The notes under the pieces: model-generated | What the model was told of the DNA's origin: nothing | Databases searched by the model: none | What the model saw: the letters and a program-made list of their open reading frames with translations, nothing else | Assembly (NCBI GenBank): GCA_024364805.1 | Contig: CM044488.1 | Coordinates: 113,394,706-113,417,375, forward strand | Source: Euprymna scolopes | Taxonomy: Eukaryota > Mollusca > Cephalopoda > Sepiida > Sepiolidae | Length of the DNA stretch: 22,670 nucleotides | Reading direction: 5' to 3' | Program-made: the position numbers and the translations under genes | Part shown: positions 9,483 to 19,421 of the stretch, one piece after another | How the letters are laid out: the number at the start of each line of letters is the position of its first letter | How positions within the stretch are numbered: the stretch's first letter is position 1

Positions 9483-10761
9483 AATTTAATGATAATTATT
9501 TCTTTCCATTCCTTTTCTTTCCATCTGTAATTCCTTGTCTAATGCCTTTCACACTCTCATTCTTTTGTATATCTTTTTTGTCTTTTTTCTTTTTAATTTT
9601 TAACATCATAATAATAAATGGTTTTAATACTTTATTGATAGCAGTGGCAGCATGAGTAAGGACTCCTAGCATTCTTGCCCAAGCTTCAACTCGTTACAAG
9701 TTAGACATAAATGTTAATCTTAAGATTTAGTTTTTTGTGTGTAAAAAAGATATAAAAGTAGACAAACTGCAAAATATAAACGACAAAATCACATCAAACA
9801 CAACATCAGTAGACAAATATTTTGTTTCATTTTATTGATAAAACTTCATAGGCATACAGCAAGAACTTAGATAACTTTTATAAGAAGAAATAAATTTCGA
9901 GGTGAGATTTGATATTAATAGATATAAAGGTGGTGGAGGAGGAAGGGAGAGAGGGTTGGATTGAATGTATGAATGTAGTAGTTCCTAAAACTAGAGAATA
10001 TGAAACATAGCCACATTATGAGAATGGAAGGTCAGCAGCTGGTCACAGAATAATGGTTGATATGCCGCCTATCTAAATATTCCACAGAAGAGAAGAGGGA
10101 ATGAAAATCAATAATCTAATATTTAAATTTTTATCTTCTTTGACAGTTATATCTCACCAATGAAACCTTCCTCAAGGTGTGAGCAAACATTTATGACTCT
10201 ATACTATTATAAAATTATAGTGTTTTACAAGTTTGTGCATAAACATGATTGGTTGACAAAAAAGGAATAGGCAGAGTACATATTACTAAGGCAGTAGTTT
10301 TTATGATGTCAATACCCGATTTTGAATCTCACATGAGTCTAGAGGATTTTTGAAAATCGTGTAGGTGTTTCATAAATTAGAAAATTAACATAAGAGAATT
10401 ACATAATACCCTTTTTTTTAATATAAAAATACTAAGTAGCATAGTTTTTTCCCCACAAAACTTCACAAATATTTTTCTTCATATGAATTATAAAACATTT
10501 TGGAATTGTATGAATTATAAAATATTTTTCTTCATATGAATTATAAAACAAAAGGTAAATGTAGAAATTGGCATGTCCAGGTATTGTACAAACATCGTTC
10601 AAAGAGCAACTATAAAACATGTTTTGACAATTTTTTTTAATATATTTTTTTAGATCTTGAATCTTTTGGGCAGTGTAAAGTCAAGCATCATCCATTACCA
10701 CAAGAATGATTAAAAATTTTTTGACATTGTTAGTTTTTGTTTTAAGTGTAAAAAAAAAAAA
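9483..10761. other. Intron-like DNA, no gene seen
   Basis: AT-rich with no supported exon. Around 10471-10549 a block of about 26 bp (ATTTTTCTTCATATGAATTA followed by TAAAAC) occurs twice, 53 bp apart. A third partial copy, TATGAATTATAAAA, lies between them, marking a small local duplication. An AATAAA near 9614 could be a chance match or the poly(A) signal of the exon ending at 9175. Confidence 0.45.
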
Positions 10762-10982
10762 NNNNNNNNNNNNNNNNNNNNNNNNNNNNNNNNNNNNNNN
10801 NNNNNNNNNNNNNNNNNNNNNNNNNNNNNNNNNNNNNNNNNNNNNNNNNNNNNNNNNNNNNNNNNNNNNNNNNNNNNNNNNNNNNNNNNNNNNNNNNNNN
10901 NNNNNNNNNNNNNNNNNNNNNNNNNNNNNNNNNNNNNNNNNNNNNNNNNNNNNNNNNNNNNNNNNNNNNNNNNNNNNNNNNN
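10762..10982. other. Assembly gap
   Basis: A run of 221 N. The last known bases on the left are a run of about 12 A, and the first on the right are a run of about 19 T. The gap probably sits in a homopolymer or fold-back region. Open frames drawn through it have no meaning. Confidence 0.95.
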
Positions 10983-11018
10983 TTTTTTTTTTTTTTTTTT
11001 TAAATCTTTGGAGGAGTT

Positions 11019-11282
11019 TGTAGCAGTTGACACTCGCTACAAACAGGCAGGAGCTACTTCTCACAACTCGAGATTTGAAATACATTTCCTCCTGGCTTGT
11101 CCAATAACAAGCCAGCTCTCTATCACGTGACAGAGTATATAAAAGGCAAAATCTGAAACCATTAACCCTTTTTCATCCTGACCCTGCCTGGGAGCAAACT
11201 TCGCCTAACAATGGCTCTCTTCTAACTACCATTTGTTTCCACGTGCTGTACCCAAACGAACATTCTTTGTCATGCTAAACAC

Positions 11283-11344
<62 letters not shown>

Positions 11345-11590
11345 CTCTTTCTTACCATGAGACACTAATCCTTTGCCCTGTCTCTACTATCAGACTACGC
11401 TCCTACATATGTATATACACTGAACACCTGTCTCTTTCTTTCTCCTTCAAAAGACCTGACCTATATCTAATTGTCAGATATCTAATCTGCGTCTCCACAT
11501 AAGGAACTCTTTACAACTAATATAAAAACAAGTGCACATACAAACACTTAAATGCCACTAACAAAAATGATTAATAAAGCTCAGAAAGTT
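11019..11590 (+). repeat. Left LTR copy, plus orientation
   Basis: This copy aligns in inverted orientation with the LTR at 11675-12292, from TGTAGCAG through an E-box CACGTG (about 11125-11130), a TATA box TATATAAAAGG (about 11136-11146) and on to about AATAAAGC near 11574. The inner edge is approximate, because the junction with the leader of the other copy is not sharp. Its promoter would drive transcription to the right. Confidence 0.75.
11287..11341. repeat. (CA)n microsatellite inside left LTR
   Basis: About 27 CA units. The equivalent place in the right LTR (about 11977-11996) has only a short GT run, so the array expanded in this copy. Confidence 0.95.
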
Positions 11591-11630
11591 ACGTATTCCG
11601 GGATCACCATTTTAGTTAATAATGACAAAA

Positions 11631-11672
11631 CAGATCAGAAGGTTGCATGTCCATATCACGTCGAAGTCACCA
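11631..11672 (+). other. tRNA-Trp 3'-half match, including primer site
   Basis: On the plus strand, AGATCAGAAGGTTGC and TCACGTCGAAGTCACCA follow the 3' half of metazoan tRNA-Trp from the anticodon arm through the T arm and acceptor to CCA. There are only a handful of differences over about 42 nt. The last 17 nt (11656-11672) are the conventional primer-binding site of the minus-oriented LTR. The match runs well past the usual 18 nt. I see no 5' half of the tRNA, so this is not a tRNA gene. Confidence 0.7.
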
Positions 11673-11674
11673 AA

Positions 11675-12292
11675 ATATATAGAAAAAGGGACAACGAGAT
11701 GGAGTTTCATTCTATATTAATAAACAAACTTTATTTGTTCGTTAGTAGAGTGTACAAGAGAAAGACGGGTTAGTATGAGAGTTCAGTGTTCATATGCACA
11801 CATGTTTTTATAGTAGTCATGAAGAGTTCCTTATGTGAAGACAAAGATTAGATATAGGTCAGGCCTGTTGAAGGAGAAAGAAAGAGACAGGTGTTCAGTG
11901 TATATACATATGTAGGAGCATGCGTCCGATAGTAGAGACAGGGGAAAAGGTTAGTGTCTCGTGGTAAGAAAGAGTAGGTGTGTGTGTTGGTGTATAGTGT
12001 TTAGCATGACAACGAATGTTCATTTGGGTACAGCATGTGGAAACAAATGGTAGTTAGAAGAGCTAGCCTGTTGTACTCAGGTTCTACCTGCAGCTGAAGC
12101 CTAGGCGAAGTTTGCTCCAAGGCAGGGTCAGGATGAAAAAGGGTTAATGGTTTCAGATATCACCTTTTATATACTCTGTCACGTGATTGAGAGCTGGCTT
12201 ATGATTGGACAAGCCAGGGAGAAAATGGATTTCAAATCTCGAGTTGTGAGAAGTAGCTTCTGCCTGTGATGTAGCGAGTGTCGACTGCTACA
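11675..12292 (-). repeat. Right LTR copy, minus orientation
   Basis: Read on the minus strand, it starts at 12292 with TGTAGCAG and passes CACGTG and the TATA box (about 12163-12173). It carries AATAAA at 11730-11735 and ends just before the primer site TGGTGACTTCGACGTGA. The length is about 618 bp. It is the better-preserved copy in outline and defines the 5' LTR of a minus-oriented element whose body is missing. Confidence 0.75.
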
Positions 12293-14046
12293 AGTTATTA
12301 TTATTATTATATTGTTTCTCTTTGTATTATTACCAACATGATTGCTATGTATTTTTATTTTTTATTACTGGTGTGTATTGCAATCTTCTTCAGGTGAATT
12401 TTCTCGTCCTGTCGGTGGGGTCACAAATCACCATAAATAATAATACACCTGAAAAGCACTTCTGTCAAAACATTGTTGAAGAATCCATAAGAACTGTTAG
12501 AATAAAAATCGTTAGAAAAAGAATGCAAATGATAGTTTTTTGTTGTTATTTAGTTTAGTTTTCACACATAAAACCTAGATATTTTGCTAAACTATTTTGT
12601 TGGTAGAACCCCAAATATTATTAACTTTCCACTTATGTAGAAATTTTAACTAATCCTTTGCTATAGTCACCAAATGCCTGTTTTTTTGCTTTGTGTGAAT
12701 TATCTTTTAAGATAGAATGTACATGTATTGTTTTTGTTTATGATATTTAATAGTGAGGGTTACTATTTATTACTGTCAAATATACTTATTTTGTCTATTC
12801 ATGTTTGAATATTCTAATTGATTTAATAACAGACTGTTTTTTATTTGATATTTTGATTTTTTTAGCTGGATTCCCTTAAATAGATTTCTTGTTAGCAAGG
12901 TAGGTACTTGTGCATAATAAAGACGCTGCTAGCGTTGGAATTTTCTGGGCAGTTTATGTAAAATACTGACTATTATGTTGTTGTTTCACTTGCCAGCTGA
13001 TACTCAATGAAGGTTTTGTAATGTTTTTTCTACGCAAATGCTGGCCAATTTTTACAATGAAAAAAAAAATTATTTTTTATTATGAAGATAATTCGGTGAA
13101 AAATTAACTAAAAAATGAAGACAACATTCATTCTTTTTGTCATGGAAAAAATTATTGAATGACTTTTACAAAAATGTAAGAAAATTAAAATAATAAAAAA
13201 AAACTCATTGTACAGTAAGTTTCATGAATAAATATTTTAATCATTTTCGTTGGCTGCTGCAATTTCATTGATTCAGCATTTTGGCACATTCAGGCATTTC
13301 ATGTAAACTGTCTAGAAAATTCTGATGATAACATGGTCCTCATTCTGCATAAGCACCATAAGATAAATTAAAAAAAAAAAAAAGTATCACTGTATATACT
13401 CAAATAATGGATTACTTTAATGTCAATATTTCATGTAATAAAATATGCAGGTTTTCATTAGGACTGATTTTGATGCCAAATCAAAATTCTATGAGCAAAA
13501 GTTCTTTCTTAGCAGTACCTTACTGTAGAACACAATATCGCAGGGCTGCTTCCTAGCTAACTATAGCATGTTCGTTTTCAAGTCCAATGTAAACAAATTA
13601 CTGTTAATTTGTCCTCTTAAATAATCTACTCAATTCGCACTATTACCAACCATCATGTTGTTGTCTCACTGACCACCTGACACTCATTAACTCTTATCCT
13701 CAAGTGATTTTTGAGCTTTGATAAGTGGTGACTTCCTAGAAAAAAAAAACATCAAAAATGAAAAACTTATATAATGTGGAATTTCGACAGCATTTTTAGG
13801 ATTACTATTGGTTAAGACTTTTATTAGACAGTCTTTTTGGAAAAATTCCTGTCTAATTCACCTAGTCATTTTCAAAACAATAAATGGATTGACTATAATT
13901 GTATGTAACCCAAACATTCTCTTTTCGTTTGCTACTCCACCTTTTTCTAGATTGCTCCACTTATCCTTGATCCTTACATCTTAATATAAAGAGTTTTGCA
14001 AAGAAGGATCACATACGGTTATTTTTTTAAAATCTTTAGTATGATT
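12293..14046. other. Intron-like DNA with faint internal repeat
   Basis: No supported gene. An (ATT)n stretch follows the LTR at 12295-12311. Two segments, near 12976-13015 (TGTTGTTGTTTCACTTGCCA) and 13657-13692 (TGTTGTTGTCTCACTGACCA), look like diverged copies of one another, about 680 bp apart. An acceptor-like site at 12392 is followed only by short open frames. Confidence 0.4.
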
Positions 14047-14112
14047 TGACCAAGGATATAACCCTGGTCTCCTGATCCATTAGCAAACACTAACCTTTAT
14101 ACTAAATGGTCA
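14047..14112 (-). pseudogene. tRNA-like relic or SINE head
   Basis: On the minus strand the 66-nt segment begins TGACCA and ends TGGTCA, giving a paired acceptor-like stem. It has an A-box-like TAGTATAAAGG (14094-14104) and a B-box-like GGTTATATCC (14054-14063) at about the right spacing. No clean anticodon stem can be drawn. It is most likely the worn tRNA-derived head of a SINE, with the body toward lower coordinates (about 13900-14040). Confidence 0.5.
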
Positions 14113-14479
14113 TTTTAGTTTGATATTAATGAAAAAAAAAAAAAAACAGAAATACAATCATCATTTTTTAATTTCTTTACAAAGTTTTTTTTTTTTATTT
14201 TTTTAATCAAAATTCATACTGTTTCGCAATCCTCCTTGATTATTGTTTATTATTATAATTTAATTCTTTTTTATTATGATTTTGTCTCATTTTCATATTT
14301 TCCTTTTTTTTTACATAACTATTTGGTTTAAATATGCCAGAAAAACATTATACAGCACCAATTTCTTATTAATATGTATCTGGATCCCTGTTTTATTGTG
14401 AGTTGTTTCAACTTTTGATATTCAACATTCAAATTGAGCAGCTTTAGATAAAATAGTGACTTGAGCTCAACTGATGTAA

Positions 14480-15110
14480 TTTTTTTTTATTGCATTTTCA
14501 TCCCAAACAAGATACAGTATCACTTTGATGTACTATCTAGGATATAATGTGCAGGAATACTATTTAGGGAGTTGAGCAGTAAGATATCTGTTTACATTAC
14601 ACTTGAACTTCTGCATGCCAGTACAGTCAGGGAAGCAGGGACCCGGAAGGGAATTCCAAAGTGTAGTGGTTTGAGGGGAAAAAACTATTAAAGAAGAAGG
14701 ATTTCTGGCATCTAGAGATCTCTACTCTGTCGGGCTGGCATTTAGCTGCTTGTCGGGAGTGTTTACGTCAAGGGAGTACAAGGACATGTAGTTTGTCAGA
14801 ACACCTACTATTAAAATACTTGCAAAACAGGCAAAAGGATTCAACATTTTGTTAATGGAACAGAGGTTGAGACCTAGCTGACAGTGCAGGACCTTTTGAA
14901 CTTTAAGAATGAGAGACTAGTAGCAGATGCACTACCCCAATGTGATAACAATACTCCATACATGGGTGAATGGTGGCCTTGAAGAGGTAAAGGATACTCT
15001 CAAGCATAAGTAACTTTCTAGCACGGTAGAGAGAGCCCACTTTTAACGGTTAATATGAAGCATGTTCCTGTAGTCCTTGCCTATAGGGGCTTGTTTAACA
15101 CTGCAAGTGT
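14480..15110 (-). mobile_element. LINE fragment, 3' end of reverse transcriptase ORF
   Basis: The minus-strand translation follows the C-terminal part of jockey/CR1-like reverse transcriptases. It runs KVGSLYRARKLLMLESILYL, FKATIHPCMEYCYHIG (family form: YKAQIRPCMEYCSHIW), RQAAKCQPDRVEISRCQKS, a worn FFPR-like stretch and LWNSLPG. FKCNVNRYL and a stop come last. The pieces lie in more than one frame. After the stop come about 80 bp of 3' UTR and an A-run (seen as T at 14480-14488), which marks the element's 3' end. It is strongly 5'-truncated and dead. Confidence 0.8.
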
Positions 15111-15584
15111 GTCATCACTCAGGTTGTTACATTTCATTATTTGAGATCTGTCCGATTTAGTTATAATGATTTTTATTTACCATGCTATAATACAATGACT
15201 CCTTCTCTTCGTCTTCCTGTAAGTATTCAAATATTATCAAGAAGTACATGAAAATTGCTTTAATTTCGTTAAAGATTTTATGAATGGATTTAAGACTAAT
15301 CACTTATTTTAAAAACCTTTTCTATTCATTTTACATATTCTAAGTTCCTAATATTTGTCAACTTGGGACAGTTTCTCTACAAATTTTAATAGAGTTTTGT
15401 GCTGTGACATTTTGTAAATAATCATAGGCTTTTTTCTGTGTTAGTACAACTGCTATCCTCTATTTGGATCATGGAGTCTTCCAAATTCAAATCAAAATTT
15501 AATACTTATCTGATGTCAAAATTGTTTCTAATTTAAATTTATTTTCAAACCTAATATTTCAGGGAGTTTTCGTACCTATATTTT
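15111..15584. other. Intron-like DNA, nothing seen
   Basis: AT-rich with no gene or repeat that I can support. Confidence 0.45.
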
Positions 15585-15778
15585 ATTTCTTTCTCTATCT
15601 CTTGCTCTTATATCCTCTCTACTCGTCTCTTTCTTTCTATACCCCCCTCTCTCTCTCTTTCTTCCCTCTCTTTCACACTTTCCATTTCTCTCTCTTCCCT
15701 CTTTTCTCTTTCTTTTCTCCCTCTCTTTCTCTTTCCTCTCTATTTTTATTCTCTGATCTCTTTTTCCTTTATCTTTCT
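15585..15778. repeat. CT-rich tract
   Basis: Almost 200 bp of nearly pure C/T on the plus strand, with short (CT)n runs. The open frame across it reads only Ser/Leu/Phe/Pro and is not a gene. Confidence 0.85.
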
Positions 15779-15843
15779 TATGGAGAATATTTGTACATAG
15801 AAACTAGTAAGTAAATTGAAAGAAAGACATTTTTTTAAGCTTC

Positions 15844-15953
<110 letters not shown>

Positions 15954-16119
15954 GATAATTATATACCAGAGAGCATGTGTTCAATTTACTAAATTTATTG
16001 TTAATCTCTAAGCATCTTTCAGTCAAAATCCTTAACAGAATATCTCTATTCATTATTATTACGATTTTGTATTTGTATTTACTACCAATAAAGTGTATTA
16101 GTGGATCAATCAAGGCAAA

Positions 16120-16284
16120 TAAGCAACTACTTCTTTCTCTTATTCCTCTTTCTCTTCTTCTACTATTCTTCTTTTTCTTTTTTCTTTTTCCTCTTCTTCT
16201 CCTTTGCTTCTCATTCTCTTTCTTCCCCTCTCACTTCCATTATAACAATCAAGGCAAATAGGCAACTTTTTTCTTCTTCCTGTC
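16120..16284. repeat. Pyrimidine-rich tract
   Basis: An irregular CTT/TTC-rich stretch leading into the pure CTT array. The sequence AATCAAGGCAAATA(G)GCAACT appears near 16107 and again near 16248, so the tract contains a partial duplication of about 140 bp. Confidence 0.75.
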
Positions 16285-16337
16285 CTTCTTCTTCTTCTTC
16301 TTCTTCTTCTTCTTCTTCTTCTTCTTCTTCTTCTTCT
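16285..16337. repeat. (CTT)n microsatellite
   Basis: About 17-18 CTT units. The minus-strand open frame with a poly-Arg run is an artefact of this array. Confidence 0.95.
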
Positions 16338-16975
16338 CACTGTCATTATAACTTGTATTAAGCATGCAGTAATATAAGTATTGTGTTTGAAGTGACAAGC
16401 ATGACCCATGCAATAATGCGTTGACTTAATATTTCACTGATGGCACACACAGCACATTCTTAAGTAAATGTGAAAGTGTTAAGAACCGAACAAGAAACTT
16501 TTTAATCGTTTTTTTTTTTTTTTAATTTTTTTTTTTATTACATCCAAAAGGTTTTGTGATCATGATTAAATTCCACCCATCAATCCTCACCCTAGACCCT
16601 ACTTCCTCTCTCAATCTGCGGACCTTTCTCATTAGGACAGTAAATAAACATTCAGAAACTTTCCATGTGTTTCTGAACATAATCTTTTTAAGAAGTCTAT
16701 AAACAGAATGTTACTGAATTTTAAGAATCTCAAATAACTTACATTTGAAAATTTACAAAAAAATATTAATTTGTTGTTCTAAAAATAAAATTAATGAATT
16801 CAAAACCGAAAAAACAGTGATTTTATTAAACTAATGCTTTATTAAAATAAAGAATACAAGAGTCACATTATATGACATCCAAATTTTGTTATATTATCAG
16901 ATTGAGGGATTCCTTACTACAATTTATTGTCCTCTTATGTAAAACAATAAGAATGACATCGGATAACGTTTTTCT
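16338..16975. other. Intron-like DNA, nothing seen
   Basis: AT-rich, with long T-runs at about 16509-16538. No gene supported. Confidence 0.45.
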
Positions 16976-17275
16976 ATGTCTTCTTTTACTTTTTCTTTTT
17001 CCCGTTTTTCTTTATTTCATCCAATTTTCCCTTTTTTTCCTACTTTTTCCTTTTTTTCTGGTTCTTCCTTTTTTATTTTTTCCTGTTTTTTTTTTCTTGT
17101 CTGTTTCCTTTTTTCTGTTTTCTGCTTATTTTATTTTTTTATGTTTCTTTCCATTTTTCTACTATGTTTGTAGTCTTTCTGTTTTATTTTTCTTCCATAT
17201 TTCCTGTTTATTTTTATTTTTTTTACTGTTTATTTTTTTCCTTTTCTTGTTCTTTCTTTTTATGTCAACATTGAA
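16976..17275. repeat. T/C-rich tract
   Basis: About 300 bp consisting almost only of T with scattered C. It gives a Phe/Leu/Ser open frame that is not protein-like beyond its composition. Together with 15585-15778 and 16120-16337 it makes the plus strand of this 1.7-kb zone strongly pyrimidine-biased. Confidence 0.8.
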
Positions 17276-19323
17276 TTTTTAGATTGATTTATGTAAAAAT
17301 ATAAAATAATTTCATTTTACTTCCCAGTGCAGTTTTATTACATGGATACTTTTATTTCACTTTGATGTATGCAAATATTTGCCAATATTTTAATCTTAAT
17401 TATTTTAATACTATTTGATATTCTGTATAAATACTAAATAATGGATTTAATCAGAAAATATTTTATTTTTTATTCTTGTATTTTCTTATACTCAATATCA
17501 AACAGAAACACAAGCATATAAATATTATCCATCTGGTTTTTATATATTTAATATTTGCATCTTTCAGGCAGTCATGATGTTTAATGCTACTTAACTCTTT
17601 AACTGTGTGATTAAAAATACTAATTTGCTTAATAATGTAAATCATACATCATAAAATTGATATTTTTTGCTTCTGCAATTAATTTTTTTATCTCTAAAAA
17701 AAGTTTTGTTGTAAAATTATTTTATTTCTGTTCGTTAAATAAATATTTAATGAAATTTTATGAAAAAAATGTTGTTTTATAAAAAATGATAAAAAGACTG
17801 AGCAAGGGTAAGCATGCTGTTAGCAAGTCTCTTTATGAGCGTATTTTTCATGGAGTGAATGCAGTTAATGGTAAAATGTAGATATATTCACTTTCCATAT
17901 TTCTGCAGCATAATAACAATAAAATGTTTTTAACTAATATTTTTAAAATACAAAAGATTTACAAATTTTAGTAAAAGTATGGACTTTCATGCAAGTTACT
18001 CTTCTGCCTCCCTAAAATATTGGTTAAAAAGAGTTTTACTTGCCTAGCCGCATCCCAAGAAAGAAACAATGAAACAATCATGATCAGAATACCAATTACT
18101 AAATAAATCGTTTTTAATTCATTTTTTTTTGGAGTGTGTGATATTTTTTTCTTTTAATATTTGTTTATTTATTTTTTTTTTTTTTTTGAGAAAATTGGAA
18201 CTGAAATTCTTGCCAAACTAAATTGTAAAGATTATGTGATTTTTTAAGTTTCAATATGTTTGTTTTTCTTTTCGTTTTCTGATGCTGAAATGTTATTTGA
18301 AGCATGACATTTGCATGCAACCATTATCACCTCTACTTCTAATGGCATGGTATTTTGATTTTTCTTAGTTAGATGGAAATATTTTCCCAATCATGTGCCT
18401 CCTGGACCTTCTGTACAGATTGCTATCACTAATTATTTTAATAATACTAATTTCTTTTATTATCTTAGCATGATTTTATTTATTTTAATTTGTTTTTTCT
18501 TTTAATCCGTACACTGTTCAATGCATGGCCTAAGCAACTGGGTATTGCCTCAGCATCACAACAACTCTTCTACTTCATCAGTTATTTTTGGCATTTTTTT
18601 TTTTGTTTTCTTTTTATGAGTGGAAAGAAGATTTATTTGCTAATAAAAATAAATGTATGTTTCTTTTTCATACCTTCCAAATTCCTTAGTTTTAAATAAT
18701 GTTGATTCCCCTCCCCCCACCCACAATTTTGATATACAAAGATTAAAAAATAGTTGTGTCCCTTGAGTTTCATAGCGTTCGGCTTGGTTTTAATAAATCT
18801 GAGTCTACTGGTTGCCATTGACAAGATAGCCACACAGAAATCAGGAGTAGATATCTAAGTTTGGAGGAGAAAATATTGATTTAATATTAATTAAATAGTT
18901 ATTATATATTGATTTAATATTAATTAAATAGTTATATAATACTATTTTGCTATGAAACTCCGAGTACATAATTATTCTTCCCGTTTTTGTATCAAAATTA
19001 AATAAATTGGACTCTTGTTTCAGTAATTAAGCACTTTGGTCAAGTTTTTCTAAAAAATTCAAATCTCTATGTATATTATAAATTGTATAGAAAAAATAAT
19101 AACCGAGTGCTCAATTACAGTAATAAGAGCATAATATAGCTTTATATTTATTATATCACAGAATTATGTATTCATTAGATATCCATACCGGTGGTTTTAT
19201 GGTTAGGCAATTTTTATTAGTCTTCTTTGGACAGAATAGTTCACTTCTGACTAAGCTAAGCAGGGGCAACAAAAGAACTACCTTAGAAAACGCTGGTACA
19301 GATGGCTAATCAACACATAATTG

Positions 19324-19325
<2 letters not shown>
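17276..19325. other. AT-rich intron-like DNA
   Basis: About 2 kb with no supported gene. A weak exon-like stretch at 18376-18424 lacks a good donor. A somewhat GC-richer patch at about 18700-18835 may be a repeat I cannot name. Confidence 0.45.
18874..18936 (+). repeat. 33-bp tandem duplication
   Basis: The block TATTGATTTAATATTAATTA followed by AATAGTTAT occurs twice in a row, at 18874 and 18907. It contains the palindrome TTAATATTAA. Confidence 0.85.

Positions 19326-19416
<91 letters not shown>
19326..19416. repeat. (TA)n microsatellite
   Basis: About 91 bp of pure TA repeat. Confidence 0.95.

Positions 19417-19421
<5 letters not shown>

Larger units (their letters stand above)
11019..12292. 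mobile_element. Inverted LTR pair, fossil Ty3/gypsy (CsRn1-like)
   Basis: The two ends are copies of one LTR in opposite orientation, each beginning TGTAGCAG at the outer edge. Between them lie only a primer-binding site and a short leader, with no gag or pol, so this is a fossil without coding capacity. AGTT lies directly outside both ends (11015-11018 and 12293-12296). The tRNA-Trp-type primer site is typical of the CsRn1 group, which is common in molluscs and flatworms. By eye the two arms are about 90% or slightly more alike outside indels, so the element is not recent. It lies within a presumed + strand intron. Confidence 0.75.

Noticed and set aside
10681-11085. Long open frames through the N gap
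   Set aside because: They are open only because unknown bases contain no stops.
11552-11773. 73-codon plus-strand open frame
   Set aside because: It lies across the leader, primer site and LTR edge of the inverted LTR pair, which explains the sequence without a gene.
12322-12558. 78-codon open frame with an acceptor-like site at 12392
   Set aside because: In phase 1 (the phase of the other exons) it stops after about 14 codons. In other phases the peptide looks like random AT-rich translation.
16140-16409. Minus-strand open frame with a run of arginines
   Set aside because: It is a direct translation of the (CTT)n array and neighbouring purine-rich strand.
18376-18424. Exon-like stretch with a protein-like reading (YFPNHVPPGPSVQ)
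   Set aside because: The acceptor is fair, but there is no donor in a matching phase and the frame runs into AT-rich intron.
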